Counted from the stretch's first letter, positions 25,261 through 34,980 are shown. The stretch: 64,000 bases of DNA from Cryobacterium sp. PH29-G1 (GCF_030063365.1 NZ_JASISY010000013.1:1-64000), one strand, 5' to 3'. The notes: a model not told the origin generated them from the sequence alone. Translations and numbers: made by a program.

Positions 25261-26307
25261 CTAGAAGATGCCCAACAGGTAGCCGGCTAGGAGCCCCAGC
25301 ACGCTGACGGCTAGAACAGCAGTTGTGATGACCAGAACCATCGGCAGTGAGGCGTGCTGTTTCTTGGGTGGCGTCAACATGCCTCGCGTGGAGGCGTGCG
25401 TGCTCACAGCGCGACTCGCGCTGACCGGTGCCGAATCGCCGCCGAGTTGATCAACACCCAGTTGATCGGCGTCGAGCTGGTCCACGTGATGATCCATCTC
25501 GGAGGAATCGAACATATTTGGATGCGCGCCGGTTGACCCGAGACTGCGCGGCAGGTCGAACGAGCCCGTGATCATGATCTCACCGGTATTGGAGATCGGG
25601 CTCACGGTCTGGCCCTGGTGGGGCACCGAGGGCAGAATAAGCGCGTTCGTGGTGGTGGGAATGCCGCCAGCGCCGATACCGCGGTTGATCAATTCGTCGA
25701 GCGACTGGTCAGGCCGTTGCACCCCGGCGGGCTCCCCGACGGCATCGACGGACCAGTGTCCGATCGGCGGCGTCCACACGTTTTTGGCACTCGGAGTGAC
25801 GTCGGCGCGCAGTTCAGCTTCGGTCGGGTCGGCTTCGGGCGGGTCGGCCTGGACATCCTCGACGGCAACCGTTTCAATGAGTTCGGCCACGACCGGCTCT
25901 TCCACCGGCGCTGAGTCGACCACGGCGGTGTCTGCCTGCTCCTGGCGCGCGTACAGGGCGCGCAGTTCCCGGCGGCTCAGCTCGTGCGGGGCTGGCGTTG
26001 AATCACCGGATACCGTGGCGGCTGAGGAATTCGCTGCAACCGGTGCTGCCGACTCGCCCTGGCCGCTCGGCCCCGTTGACCCTGTGGTCGCCTCGGACGC
26101 TCCAGCGGCGTGGTGATGGTTCGATCGTCGCGATGACGAAGTCGCGGCCGACGCGGCAAACGGTGCCGGTCGTAGCGCAGCGGGGACCAGAACAGGAACG
26201 TTGAGGTCGGGAGTCGCATCGTTCACGGGGACGACTTCTTCGCCCCGGCCTCTGGCGCGTTCGCGCGCCTGACGTCGGCTGAGCGGCTGAGAGTCTCCCA
26301 ACGTCAT
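25261..26307 (-). CDS. Hypothetical single-pass membrane protein between nadD and rsfS
   Basis: The 348-residue protein starts with a basic segment [14 protein letters not shown]. It continues as a long low-complexity region rich in Ala, Pro, Ser, Thr, Glu and Asp, and ends in one membrane helix, [21 protein letters not shown] second basic motif, [15 protein letters not shown], repeats the SRR-type start about 110 residues in. The topology would put the long N-terminal part in the cytoplasm. Its ATG overlaps the nadD stop by 4 nt, so it is translated with nadD. I know no function. Its place in the operon is typical of Microbacteriaceae-like genomes. Confidence 0.7.
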   Translation of the reverse strand: MTLGDSQPLSRRQARERARGRGEEVVPVNDATPDLNVPVLVPAALRPAPFAASAATSSSRRSNHHHAAGASEATTGSTGPSGQGESAAPVAANSSAATVSGDSTPAPHELSRRELRALYARQEQADTAVVDSAPVEEPVVAELIETVAVEDVQADPPEADPTEAELRADVTPSAKNVWTPPIGHWSVDAVGEPAGVQRPDQSLDELINRGIGAGGIPTTTNALILPSVPHQGQTVSPISNTGEIMITGSFDLPRSLGSTGAHPNMFDSSEMDHHVDQLDADQLGVDQLGGDSAPVSASRAVSTHASTRGMLTPPKKQHASLPMVLVITTAVLAVSVLGLLAGYLLGIF

Positions 26308-26897
26308 GCCACACTCCGATACAGATGATGCTTTGATATGTACTGGACAACCCCGTCGGGGACCAGATACCAGACCGGGAATCCCCGGTTGACCCGTGCC
26401 CGGCAGTCAGTGGACGAAATGGCCAGTGCCGGCACTTCCAACAAGCTTACGTCTTGGTTCGGCAAACCCGAAACGCTCAGCTCATGGCCCGGACGACTCA
26501 CAGCCACGAAATGTGCCAGCTGCCACAGCTCCCGCACATCTTTCCAACCGAGAATCTGCGTGATCGCATCCGCTCCGGTAATAAAGAACAACTCCGCATC
26601 GGGACGCTCTTCGTGCAGGTCGCGCAGGGTGTCGATCGTGTAGGTGGGCCCGACACGGTCGATATCCACCCGGCTCACGGTGAACTGCGGATTGGACGCG
26701 GTCGCAATAACGGTCATCAGATACCGATGTTCGCCGCGGGTCACGCCGCTCTTCTGCCACGGTTGCCCCGTCGGCACGAAGACAACCTCGTCGAGGTCGA
26801 AGCTCTGCGCCACCTCGCTGGCGGCAACCAGGTGCCCATGGTGAATGGGGTCAAACGTTCCGCCCATCACGCCGATGCGCGGACGACGAACTGTCAC
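26304..26897 (-). CDS. nadD: Nicotinate-nucleotide adenylyltransferase
   Basis: The 197-residue enzyme makes deamido-NAD from nicotinate mononucleotide and ATP. It has the nucleotidyltransferase motif [18 protein letters not shown] at residues 9-26, PTGQPWQK for substrate binding and the C-terminal [20 protein letters not shown]. Length is normal. It overlaps the downstream hypothetical gene by 4 nt and lies 15 nt after the small membrane protein gene upstream. Confidence 0.95.
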   Translation of the reverse strand: MTVRRPRIGVMGGTFDPIHHGHLVAASEVAQSFDLDEVVFVPTGQPWQKSGVTRGEHRYLMTVIATASNPQFTVSRVDIDRVGPTYTIDTLRDLHEERPDAELFFITGADAITQILGWKDVRELWQLAHFVAVSRPGHELSVSGLPNQDVSLLEVPALAISSTDCRARVNRGFPVWYLVPDGVVQYISKHHLYRSVA

Positions 26898-26912
26898 GTT
26901 AAAATCAGGCTT

Positions 26913-27128
26913 CTAGTGGCCACCGGTGCTGGACGTACCACCGTGTCCGCCGTGGGCGGCAGCGTAGGCGTTGGCCTTGCCGCTGTGGCGGTTGGCAACA
27001 TCGCGAAAGCTCCACAGCACGACGCCGAGGGCTACAAAGAGCACGGCAGCGACCATCGGGTAGACGATGAGCGGCAGCGGCAGGGCGACATGCTCGACCT
27101 CGGTCAGTACGGCACTCAGAAAAGACAT
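26913..27128 (-). CDS. Small single-pass membrane protein (71 aa)
   Basis: The 71-residue product starts at ATG 27128 behind GGAG. It has one helix, LIVYPMVAAVLFVALGVVLW (about residues 20-39), then FRDVANRHSGKANAYAAAHG and a Gly/His/Ser-rich tail. It is set in the proA-nadD interval on the same strand. Similar short proteins at this place are known to me from actinobacterial genomes as conserved hypotheticals. No function can be assigned. Confidence 0.65.
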   Translation of the reverse strand: MSFLSAVLTEVEHVALPLPLIVYPMVAAVLFVALGVVLWSFRDVANRHSGKANAYAAAHGGHGGTSSTGGH

Positions 27129-27246
27129 CGGTTCTCCATTCACGCGCCGCAACGTGAGGTGCGGCATACAGTGGCAGCGACAGGTCGCGGGCCTGGCGGC
27201 TCACGCCGTCGCCTCATTCTAGCCGGACCCCGGCAGGTAACCGGAC

Positions 27247-28515
27247 CTACGCGCGCACCTGGCCGGTGCCGCGTACGATCCACTTTGTGCTGGTCAGCTC
27301 GGGCAAACCCATCGGTCCGCGAGCGTGCAGCTTCTGGGTGGAAATTCCCACCTCGGCACCGAAACCGAACTCGCCACCGTCGGTGAACCGAGTTGACGTG
27401 TTGACCATGACGGATGCCGAGTCAACCTCGTTCAGAAAACGTTCCGCATTTTGCAGGTCGTTCGTGATGATCGACTCGGTGTGGCCGGTTGAATAGCGTC
27501 GAATGTGGTCGATCGCCTCGTCGAGCGAGTCCACGATGGCCACGGAGATGTCGAGACTCATGTATTCGGTGGCCCAGTCCTCATCGGTTGCGGCAACCGC
27601 AGCCGGATAGATTGCGCGCGTTCGGGCATCCGCATGAATGGTGACACCGGATTCGGCTAGCTTGCCGAGCACCTCGGGCAGCAGCCGTTCGGCCGCGCTG
27701 CGGTGAACGAGGAGTGTTTCGAGGGCGTTGCACACGCTCGGACGGTGCGTCTTGGAGTTGTGCACGATGTCGATCGCCCACTGCTTGGTGGCGCTCTCAT
27801 CGAGGAACACATGCACGACCCCCGCGCCGGTTTCGATGACCGGAACCTGAGATTCCGTCACGACGGTCTGGATGAGGTTGGCGCTTCCGCGGGGAATGAG
27901 CACGTCAACGTAGCCACGCGCCTTCATGAGTTCGGTCGCACCGGCCCGACCGAAGGGATCGATGGTCTGTACTGAGTCTGCGTTGAGTCCGGCGTCGGAT
28001 ATCGCTGTCTGCACCAGATCAATGAGCACCCGGTTGCTGTTCTCCGCGGCGGAACCGCCCCGGAGTACCACAGCGTTGCCGCTCTTCAACGCGAGGGCGG
28101 CGAGGTCAACGGTGACATTGGGACGAGCCTCGTAGATAACGCCGATAACACCGAAGGGTACGCGCACCTGGCTGATCTTGATGCCGTTGGGCAGGCTGCT
28201 GCCACGCACCACCTGCCCGACCGGGTCGGTGAGGAGGGCGATCTGTTCGACCGAGTCAGCCAGTGCCAGAATGCGGGGTTCGTCGAGCTTCAACCGGTCG
28301 AGCAGACCGCTGGTGAGACCATTAGCGGTTCCGGCTTCAAGGTCAAGTTGGTTAGCCGTTATGATCTGCGAAGAATTCTCGCGCAGGGATTGAGCAATCA
28401 GCTTGAGAGCTTTGTTCTTCACTTGGGTCGGTGCCGAAGCAAGAGACAGGGAGGCGGTGCGAGCCGCTTCAAGGGTGGGCGTGAGCTGGGCTACATCGTT
28501 CAGAGACTGCAACAT
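27247..28515 (-). CDS. proA: Glutamate-5-semialdehyde dehydrogenase (gamma-glutamyl phosphate reductase)
   Basis: The 422-residue enzyme reduces gamma-glutamyl phosphate with NADPH in proline synthesis. The ALDH-fold signatures are visible: FGVIGVIYEARPNVTVDLAA, LKSGNAVVLRGGSAAENSNR, GSANLIQTVVTESQVPVIET and the catalytic Cys in HRPSVCNALETLLVH. Length is normal. It is the third proline gene of the operon, downstream of two proB copies. Confidence 0.95.
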   Translation of the reverse strand: MLQSLNDVAQLTPTLEAARTASLSLASAPTQVKNKALKLIAQSLRENSSQIITANQLDLEAGTANGLTSGLLDRLKLDEPRILALADSVEQIALLTDPVGQVVRGSSLPNGIKISQVRVPFGVIGVIYEARPNVTVDLAALALKSGNAVVLRGGSAAENSNRVLIDLVQTAISDAGLNADSVQTIDPFGRAGATELMKARGYVDVLIPRGSANLIQTVVTESQVPVIETGAGVVHVFLDESATKQWAIDIVHNSKTHRPSVCNALETLLVHRSAAERLLPEVLGKLAESGVTIHADARTRAIYPAAVAATDEDWATEYMSLDISVAIVDSLDEAIDHIRRYSTGHTESIITNDLQNAERFLNEVDSASVMVNTSTRFTDGGEFGFGAEVGISTQKLHARGPMGLPELTSTKWIVRGTGQVRA

Positions 28516-28593
28516 TCCGCTAGTTTACATGCCGCCAATTCGCGTGTCCCTCACAGTGGTGTCGTGGCAGTGCGCGGAGGCCCGGTCGAGCGA

Positions 28594-29400
28594 TCAGGGC
28601 AGCCGTGGTGCTGACGGCGCGATCGAAGGCTCGAACCAGGTTCCGACCGGCTCGCCGCGCAGCGCCTCGGCCACCAGGCCGGTCGCGGTGACGAGTACGG
28701 CGGTTCCGGCCTGGGCTGCAATGCGAGCCGCGGTCACCTTGGTACTCGCTCCCCCGGTGCCGACCCCGTTGACCGCTGTTGCCCCGAATTCCATTCCGAT
28801 CAGCGGGTCACCGCTGGGAACATGGCTGATCCGCTCGGCCCCCGGCATATCCGGCGGGCAGGTGTAGAGGGCATCTACATCGCTGAGCAACACGAGCAGA
28901 TCGGCACCGATCAGGGTGGCCACGAGTGCGGCGAGCCGGTCGTTGTCTCCGAAGCGGATCTCGTGGGTGGCGACAGTGTCGTTTTCGTTCACGATCGGGA
29001 GAATGCGCAGCGCCATCAGACGCTCCATGGCACGTTGCGCATTGCCACGGTGGGTCGCGTTATCGAGGTCGCTCGCGCTCAGCAAAACCTGACCGGCCAC
29101 GATGTTATACCGGTCGAGCCGGTTCTGGTATCGGAAGATCAGCAGATTTTGGCCGACGGATGCCGCCGCCTGCTGGGTGGCCAGGTCGGTCGGGCGTTCC
29201 TGCAACTGCAGATACGGCATACCGATCGCGATCGCGCCCGAAGAAACCAGGACGACCTCGGCTCCCCGGGCGTGCGCCTCGGCCAGAGCGTCGACGAGCG
29301 GCGCGATTTGACCGGAATTCTCGCCGCTGATCGAGGAAGAGCCGACCTTGACCACGATGCGGGCAGCCGACTGCACGACCTGCTGGGAGCGAGCCCTCAT
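28594..29400 (-). CDS. proB: Glutamate 5-kinase, copy 1
   Basis: This 268-residue amino-acid kinase has the phosphate loop [49 protein letters not shown] with the GDND substrate segment, and [20 protein letters not shown]. It lacks the C-terminal PUA domain of E. coli ProB (367 residues). It phosphorylates glutamate as the first step of proline synthesis and is normally feedback-inhibited by proline. A second, diverged copy lies 186 nt upstream. The two share most of their length, so a tandem duplication is clear. This copy keeps the consensus GDND. Confidence 0.92.
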   Translation of the reverse strand: MRARSQQVVQSAARIVVKVGSSSISGENSGQIAPLVDALAEAHARGAEVVLVSSGAIAIGMPYLQLQERPTDLATQQAAASVGQNLLIFRYQNRLDRYNIVAGQVLLSASDLDNATHRGNAQRAMERLMALRILPIVNENDTVATHEIRFGDNDRLAALVATLIGADLLVLLSDVDALYTCPPDMPGAERISHVPSGDPLIGMEFGATAVNGVGTGGASTKVTAARIAAQAGTAVLVTATGLVAEALRGEPVGTWFEPSIAPSAPRLP

Positions 29401-29586
29401 TGCGATGAGGCTTCACGAACGACAACACTCACAACGTGCAACCCCACAAGCAACTGGCCCTCCGGCGCGAATTATGGTCGCGCAACGCGGCCAACGGCAG
29501 TTTAGCGCACCCGGTCAGGCCGACAGGTCACAGCCGGGGGTTCCTGCAGCAAGCCGGACGGGTACAGCAGCGGTTACAGCAGCGGG

Positions 29587-30393
29587 TTACAGCAGCGCGC
29601 GACGTTCTTCGTTGACCGTCGGTTCGAACCAGGTACCCACGTGCTCGCCGCGCAGGGCAGCGGCTGCCAGCTCGGTCGAGGTGACCAGAACGGCTGTTCC
29701 TGCCTTGGTAGCCAGACGGGCGGCGACGACCTTGGTGCTCGCCCCGCCGGTTCCAACGCCGGTCGCTCCGGTCGCGCTGAATTCGAAGGTGTCCAGCGGG
29801 TCATCAGCAGAGATGAAATCGAGCTTCTCGGCCCCGGGAAGGTGCGGCGGCTTGGTGTAAAGCGCGTCGACGTCGCTGAGCATGATCAGCAGGTCGGCGT
29901 GGATGAGGGTTGCCACGAGCGCCGCCAGGCGGTCGTTGCTACCGAACCGCAAACCGTAGACGGCCACGGTGTCGTTCTCGTTGACGACGGGCAGGATGCG
30001 CAGGTCGAGCAGGCGTTCAAGCGCACGCCGCGTGTTGCTGCGGTGCGGTTCCTTGAGGGCGTCACCCTCGGTCAGGAGCACGGTGCCGGCGGCGATGCCG
30101 TAGCGATCCAAGCTCTCCTGGTAACGAAAGATCAGCACGTTCTGACCGACGGCGGCAGCCGCCTGCTGGGTGGCGACGTCGCTGGGACGTTCGTCGAGGT
30201 TGAGAAACGGCATCCCGGTCGCCACGGCGCCGGAAGAAATCAACACAACTTCGGTACCGCGGCCATAGGCCTCGGCGAGGGCGTCAACCAGGGGCGTGAT
30301 CTGGTCGGAGTTCTCGCCACTGATCGAGGAGGACCCGACCTTTACGACGACCCGCTTCGCGCGCGCTACATTATCTCTGGCTAAACCACTCAC
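29587..30393 (-). CDS. proB: Glutamate 5-kinase, copy 2
   Basis: This copy is also 268 residues with [49 protein letters not shown] and [20 protein letters not shown], again without a PUA domain. Where copy 1 has GDND this one has GSND, and the C-terminal 25 residues diverge. The GTG start at 30393 overlaps the obg stop by 4 nt, so this is the copy coupled to obg, as in the normal obg-proB-proA order. Copy 1 therefore looks like the extra gene, or the two have divided roles. A short repeat of GGTTACAGCAGC overlaps its stop and the spacer. Confidence 0.92.
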   Translation of the reverse strand: MSGLARDNVARAKRVVVKVGSSSISGENSDQITPLVDALAEAYGRGTEVVLISSGAVATGMPFLNLDERPSDVATQQAAAAVGQNVLIFRYQESLDRYGIAAGTVLLTEGDALKEPHRSNTRRALERLLDLRILPVVNENDTVAVYGLRFGSNDRLAALVATLIHADLLIMLSDVDALYTKPPHLPGAEKLDFISADDPLDTFEFSATGATGVGTGGASTKVVAARLATKAGTAVLVTSTELAAAALRGEHVGTWFEPTVNEERRALL

Positions 30394-32093
30394 TTCTTTA
30401 CTTCTTCCGTTGTGTCATTATCAATATCGGCATCGGTTTGGTCTGCATCGGTTTCGGCCGCATCGGTTGCGGCGGCGTCGACTTCGAGCGCGTCGGTCGC
30501 GGCGGCGTCGGTTGCCGTTTTGTCCGCGGCGACGGCCCCATTTGCCATCAACTCGACATCCGCGAGGCGCACGTCTTCGTTGTATTCTTCTTCACCGGTT
30601 TGCCACATGCCGGCTTCGCGCTCACGAATGAGTTCGGCGCGGGCCGAGGACTTGGCGTCCATCCGACCGAAGTACTCTTCCCGGCGCTCATTGCTGGTGC
30701 GGCGCTTGGGCTCGTCAACGCGAGGGTCGGATCCGCGGGGAGCGGTGATGAGTTCGGCGGTCGAGGTGAGCGTGGGCTCCCAGTCGAAGACGACACCGTG
30801 GCCCGGGCCGATGATCACTGTCGAACCGGCAATGGCACCCGACTTGTACAGCTCGTTCTCGATACCGAGTTTGGCGAGCCGGTCGGCGAGGAAGCCGATG
30901 GCTTCGTCGTTGGTGAAGTCGGTCTGCTGAATCCAGCGTTCCGGCTTGGTACCGAGAATGCGGTAGATATTGCCGAACGTGCCACCCTCAACCTTGATGA
31001 CGAAGCCACCCTCATCGACGGCCTTGGGCCGGATGATAATGCGCGGCTTCTTCGCTTCGGCTGCAGCAGCCTCGGCGCGTCCCTGTTCTACGACCTCAGC
31101 GAGGGCGTAGTTCAACTGCTTGAGCCCCTCGTGGGTCACGCTGGAAATCTCGAATACGCGGTAGCCGCGGGCTTCGAGGTCGGCCTTGACAAAAGCCGCG
31201 AGTTCGCGACCTTCCGGCACATCGATCTTGTTCAAGGCCACCAGCTGGGAACGCTGCAACAGCGGCTTCTGGCCATCGGGCACCGGGTAGGCGTCCAGTT
31301 CGCCGAGAATGACATCGAGGTCACTGATCGGGTCACGTCCGGGCTCGAGCGTGGCACAATCCAGCACGTGCAGCAGAGCGGTGCAGCGTTCAACGTGGCG
31401 GAGAAACTCGAGGCCAAGTCCCTTGCCCTCGCTTGCGCCCTCAATCAGCCCGGGAACGTCGGCAATGGTGTACCGCGACTCTCCCGACTCGACGACGCCA
31501 AGGTTGGGGTGCAGCGTCGTGAAGGGGTAATCCGCGATCTTGGGCCTGGCCGCGCTCATGGCAGCGATCAGGCTGGACTTGCCGGCCGAGGGATACCCGA
31601 CCAGCGCGACGTCCGCGACGGTCTTCAGCTCAAGATAAACATCGCCTTCCCAGCCGAGCGTGCCGAGCAGAGCAAAGCCGGGAGCTTTGCGCTTGGTCGA
31701 GGCGAGAGCCGCGTTGCCGAGTCCACCCTGGCCGCCGGGCGCGACGATGAGGCGCAGCCCGGGTTCATTCATGTCGAGGAGCTGATTGCCCTCCACATCC
31801 TTGACGACGGTGCCGATCGGCACCATGAGCTCGCGCATATCACCGTTGTGCCCATTGCGGTGATCGCCCATTCCTGGGCCACCGTTGTCGGAGCTGCGGT
31901 GCGGTGAGCGGTGGTAGCCGAGCAGGGTCGTCGTGCTGGGATCAGCCACGAGAACCAGGTCGCCACCGCTGCCGCCGTTACCGCCGTCAGGGCCGGCGAG
32001 AGGCTTGAACTTCTCGCGCTTGACCGAAACGCATCCGTTTCCTCCATTGCCCGCTCGTAAATGCAGCGTCACGTGGTCAACGAATGTGGCCAT
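30390..32093 (-). CDS. obg: Obg/CgtA GTPase
   Basis: The 567-residue protein assists 50S subunit assembly and links it to growth control. It has the glycine-rich Obg domain ([20 protein letters not shown] at the start, [19 protein letters not shown]), the G domain with [20 protein letters not shown] near residue 165 and [20 protein letters not shown], and the actinobacterial OCT domain ([16 protein letters not shown]). The C-terminus is extended by an Asp/Ala/Thr-rich acidic tail of about 60 residues with repeated [11 protein letters not shown] units. The stop overlaps proB copy 2. Confidence 0.95.
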   Translation of the reverse strand: MATFVDHVTLHLRAGNGGNGCVSVKREKFKPLAGPDGGNGGSGGDLVLVADPSTTTLLGYHRSPHRSSDNGGPGMGDHRNGHNGDMRELMVPIGTVVKDVEGNQLLDMNEPGLRLIVAPGGQGGLGNAALASTKRKAPGFALLGTLGWEGDVYLELKTVADVALVGYPSAGKSSLIAAMSAARPKIADYPFTTLHPNLGVVESGESRYTIADVPGLIEGASEGKGLGLEFLRHVERCTALLHVLDCATLEPGRDPISDLDVILGELDAYPVPDGQKPLLQRSQLVALNKIDVPEGRELAAFVKADLEARGYRVFEISSVTHEGLKQLNYALAEVVEQGRAEAAAAEAKKPRIIIRPKAVDEGGFVIKVEGGTFGNIYRILGTKPERWIQQTDFTNDEAIGFLADRLAKLGIENELYKSGAIAGSTVIIGPGHGVVFDWEPTLTSTAELITAPRGSDPRVDEPKRRTSNERREEYFGRMDAKSSARAELIREREAGMWQTGEEEYNEDVRLADVELMANGAVAADKTATDAAATDALEVDAAATDAAETDADQTDADIDNDTTEEVKK

Positions 32094-32118
32094 GGAGTGC
32101 CCCTTTCAGGTGGCGCAA

Positions 32119-32223
32119 GAAGTGCTTCAAAACACGATGCTATGAAACGAAGTGCGGCGCAACGAAGTGCGGTGCACGATGTGCGGTAAAACAAAATGCG
32201 GTAGATCGAAGTCCGGTGCTCGA
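32119..32223. repeat. Degenerate 15-bp tandem array between rpmA and obg
   Basis: Seven consecutive 15-bp units can be laid out, the best being CGAAGTGCGGCGCAA and CGAAGTGCGGTGCAC (about 32148-32177), with weaker copies on both sides. It lies in the rpmA-obg gap and does not overlap a gene. Confidence 0.6.
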
Positions 32224-32271
32224 CGGGCGCTTAGGCTGCCCGGTGCACGCCCAGCTTGTGACGCACAAACA

Positions 32272-32301
32272 CGTCAGGGCGGACCGAAGCCCGCCCTGAC
32301 G
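32272..32301 (-). terminator. Stem-loop after rpmA
   Basis: CGTCAGGGCGG (32272-32282) pairs with CCGCCCTGACG (32291-32301) around an 8-nt loop, 30 nt after rpmA. On the minus strand it is followed by TGTTTGTG. It likely gives partial termination before obg. Confidence 0.7.
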
Positions 32302-32330
32302 ATGCGCTGAACCAGCTGTGCTGTGGAAAC

Positions 32331-32588
32331 CTACTCGGCCGCCACCACGATGTTGATGACCTTGCGGCCACCCTTGGCACCGAACTGCACAGAGCCGGCT
32401 TCGAGGGCGAAGAGCGTGTCGTCGCCGCCACGGCCGACGTTGATGCCGGGGTGGAAGTGCGTGCCGCGCTGACGAACGATGATCTCGCCCGCGCCGACAA
32501 CCTGACCGCCGAAGCGCTTCACGCCGAGGCGCTGAGCGTTCGAGTCGCGACCGTTGCGAGTGGAACTCGCACCTTTTTTGTGTGCCAT
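32331..32588 (-). CDS. rpmA: 50S ribosomal protein bL27
   Basis: The 85-residue protein has the N-terminus [20 protein letters not shown] and continues [20 protein letters not shown] and [20 protein letters not shown], diagnostic for bL27. Its N-terminal tail reaches the peptidyl-transferase centre. It is the actinobacterial type that begins directly with AHKKG and needs no N-terminal processing by a Prp-type protease. It lies 18 nt after rplU in a two-gene ribosomal unit, with a terminator-like hairpin downstream. Confidence 0.97.
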   Translation of the reverse strand: MAHKKGASSTRNGRDSNAQRLGVKRFGGQVVGAGEIIVRQRGTHFHPGINVGRGGDDTLFALEAGSVQFGAKGGRKVINIVVAAE

Positions 32589-32606
32589 CTGTCTATCTCC
32601 TCAGGC

Positions 32607-32915
32607 CTAGGCGATGCCGGTAACCTGAACGCGAGTGAGCTCCTGACGGTGCCCCTGACGCTTCTTGTACCCGGTCTTGTTCTTGAACTTCTGGATGACG
32701 ATCTTCGGACCGCGAAGGTTGTTCAAAACCTCGGCGGTGACCTTGATCTTGGCCAGCGACATCGAGTCAGAGGTGATCTTGTCGCCGTCGACGAGAAGCA
32801 CGGCGGCCAGCTCGACGTTTCCGTCCTTGTCAGCCTTGATTCGGTCCATCGTCACGATGGTACCGACCTCTACCTTCTCCTGCCGCCCTCCGGCGCGCAC
32901 AACTGCGTAAACCAC
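32607..32915 (-). CDS. rplU: 50S ribosomal protein bL21
   Basis: The 102-residue protein reads [20 protein letters not shown] at the start and [20 protein letters not shown] near the end, as expected for bL21. It binds 23S rRNA. GTG 32915 is used since it yields the family start MVYAVV. The TTG at 32927 would add four residues. It is the first gene of the rplU-rpmA-obg-proB-proA-nadD-rsfS transcript, with about 230 nt of non-coding sequence before the divergent DUF4031 gene. Confidence 0.96.
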   Translation of the reverse strand: MVYAVVRAGGRQEKVEVGTIVTMDRIKADKDGNVELAAVLLVDGDKITSDSMSLAKIKVTAEVLNNLRGPKIVIQKFKNKTGYKKRQGHRQELTRVQVTGIA

Positions 32916-33143
32916 TTTACGTACCAATCTCTGGGGAGCCCCAAAGGCTCCGAATCTGAAAATTCACTGCTGTAAATTGACTGCGGTACACGGACCGGTT
33001 GGCCCAGCGCACTCAGAAAACCTCGGTATTTGCGTTGATTATTCCTAACGCACACCAAGGGTTGACTTTACCTGATCCGCTACCCGCGGTCAAACCAACG
33101 GCGCGGCGTGTCTGAACCAAATTGCGGCTCGTAGACTTGAATC

Positions 33144-33416
33144 ATGGCAATACTTATCGACCAGCCTAGCTGGCCGGCGCACGGAACGGTGTGGGCACAC
33201 CTGGTCAGCGACTCGAATCTTGACGAACTGCACGATTTTGCGGCCGCCGCCGGTATCCCACGACGCGGGTTTGATCTCGACCACTACGACGTCCCTGAGG
33301 CCCGCTACGCCGATTTGATCGCCGCCGGGGCCGTGCCGGTGAGCTTTCGCGAAATGATCGTGCGGCTGCGCTCCAGTGGACTGCGCGTGACGGCTCGGCA
33401 ACGCCTCGGCCGCTAG
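33144..33416 (+). CDS. DUF4031 protein
   Basis: The 90-residue protein begins AILIDQPSWPAHGTVWAHLV and continues LDELHDFAAAAGIPRRGFDL, DHYDVPEARYADLIAAGAVP and VSFREMIVRLRSSGLR. This is the full DUF4031 pattern with conserved His, Asp and Tyr residues. The family is common in actinobacteria and has no established function. It is divergent from rplU and convergent with the secreted beta-propeller gene, and is the left border of the block inserted between rne and rplU. Confidence 0.85.
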   Translation: MAILIDQPSWPAHGTVWAHLVSDSNLDELHDFAAAAGIPRRGFDLDHYDVPEARYADLIAAGAVPVSFREMIVRLRSSGLRVTARQRLGR

Positions 33417-33489
33417 GCCGCAGCCGGCAATCCGCAGCAGCGACACGGATTGGTGCCGCCGTATCGATGCACTGAGCTCGGTGTGGCTA

Positions 33490-34980
33490 CTATCGCCACG
33501 TCGCGTCGATACCGAGCACGCTGCGACGCATCTGCCCGGTCTCCACGTTCACGAACAGGGTGGTCGCGTCCGTTGCCTGTGCATTCACCGGGTATCCGTC
33601 GGAAACCTCGGTGTCGCGGTTCGGCACGATCTGCACGGCCAAATACTGGTCGTTCGGCGAGAGCTCGAAACCCACTATGGTTTCGGTAGCGGATGCCGGC
33701 GCGTACACGGTGCGCGCCTCGCCTCCACGCACGAGCGAGAGGTGGTGCTGCACCGAGCCGGTCTCCGGGTCAAACTCGGCGATGCGTTGCACGTAGCCAT
33801 CTCCCCCGGCGAGAAAACGCAGTTCCGAGGTGTACCGATTGGTGCCCTCCACGCTCTGCGGCGCAACGATCGACTCGGTACCGTTCGAGAGGTCGAGCAC
33901 GTACTGCCCGTCGCGGTCGGAAACGGAAATACGCACGCCGTCGGGAGCGAACGAGGTGAGGTCGGCAAATTGTCCGATCGGAATCGGCGGAGCCGGTTCT
34001 GGCTCTGATTCGCGTGGGTCACCGTCCGACTGGTCAAGCGGATTGATCAGCAGCAGGGTCGAGTCATATTGCTGAGCGACGATCTCGGCCCGTCCCGCCA
34101 TGAATCCCCAGGTTGTCACGCTGAGCGGGTCCCCCGTGAGGTCGACCATGGCCGAAGCCGCATTGGTGCGAAGATCAAGCACGAACAGCACGTTTTCGTA
34201 GCGCGGGCCGGGGGCATCCGCCGCGCTCGTGAAACGAAAACCGAGCAAAGATTGGCCGGGGGCAGCCTGCAGGTCGCGCACGAGGCCCACTCCCGGCAGG
34301 TTGAGTAGCGCGGCGCTGCCGTCGGCATTGACGCGGTAGAGCGCGTTGCTCGGGACGGCCTCGCTCAGGCCGGCACTGGTGGAGTCAGCACCGGCTTCGT
34401 CTGCAATCACCGTGACCACGGCGAGCTCGTTCCCGATCGGCACGAATTCTTGAATGCCGGGGGCCGAGAATGCGACCGCGGTGTCGTTCGCACCGGTCGT
34501 GGTGCGCAGGATCCGGTCTTCGGACCGGGTACCGGTTTCCGTGGACGCCGTCCCCCGGCTGAGGTAGTGCATCGACGGTTCGCTCGTGCTGAACTCGGCA
34601 CTCAGCGTTGATTCTCGGTCGACGGCGGAGCCGGCAACGTTGCGCACCGAAACCCTGTAGTCGGTGTTGTAAGCGAGCGGCTGGTCAAAGGAAATCACGA
34701 CGGAGTTCTCGCTCGTTGTGACCTGAAATGCAGCGTCCGGCTCGATGCTCACCTGCTCCGGGGCGACCAGCGCCAGCTGACGGTTCGTCGCGAGCACGAG
34801 GCGGGCGTTCGGGGATGACACCACGGCGGTCGTGTCGACGTCGACGGCGGTGAGCCGGGGTCCGCTGAGCAGGTTCACGGCGATCAGGGCGAGGCAGGCT
34901 ACGACCAGACCGCCGATGAGAGTCCACAGCGCTCGGGTGAACGGTCGCAGCGAGCGGGTCGAGAGCGAATCAGTAGACAT
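33490..34980 (-). CDS. Membrane-anchored extracytoplasmic protein, Ig-like and beta-propeller-like
   Basis: The 496-residue product has one N-terminal anchor helix (LWTLIGGLVVACLALIAVNL). A beta-sandwich-like part with NARLVLATNRQLALVAPEQV and FDQPLAYNTDYRVSVRNVAG follows, and then repeated strand motifs such as SLLGFRFTSAADAPG, VLDLRTNAASAMVDLTGDPL and GFELSPNDQYLAVQIVPNRD that suggest a beta-propeller facing outward. ATG 34980 overlaps the TIGR03943 gene by 11 nt, so the two are coupled. In Corynebacterium glutamicum a secreted protein, a TIGR03943-like protein and a permease form a zinc-regulated cluster (cg0040-cg0042). The resemblance in layout is suggestive only. Confidence 0.65.
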   Translation of the reverse strand: MSTDSLSTRSLRPFTRALWTLIGGLVVACLALIAVNLLSGPRLTAVDVDTTAVVSSPNARLVLATNRQLALVAPEQVSIEPDAAFQVTTSENSVVISFDQPLAYNTDYRVSVRNVAGSAVDRESTLSAEFSTSEPSMHYLSRGTASTETGTRSEDRILRTTTGANDTAVAFSAPGIQEFVPIGNELAVVTVIADEAGADSTSAGLSEAVPSNALYRVNADGSAALLNLPGVGLVRDLQAAPGQSLLGFRFTSAADAPGPRYENVLFVLDLRTNAASAMVDLTGDPLSVTTWGFMAGRAEIVAQQYDSTLLLINPLDQSDGDPRESEPEPAPPIPIGQFADLTSFAPDGVRISVSDRDGQYVLDLSNGTESIVAPQSVEGTNRYTSELRFLAGGDGYVQRIAEFDPETGSVQHHLSLVRGGEARTVYAPASATETIVGFELSPNDQYLAVQIVPNRDTEVSDGYPVNAQATDATTLFVNVETGQMRRSVLGIDATWR

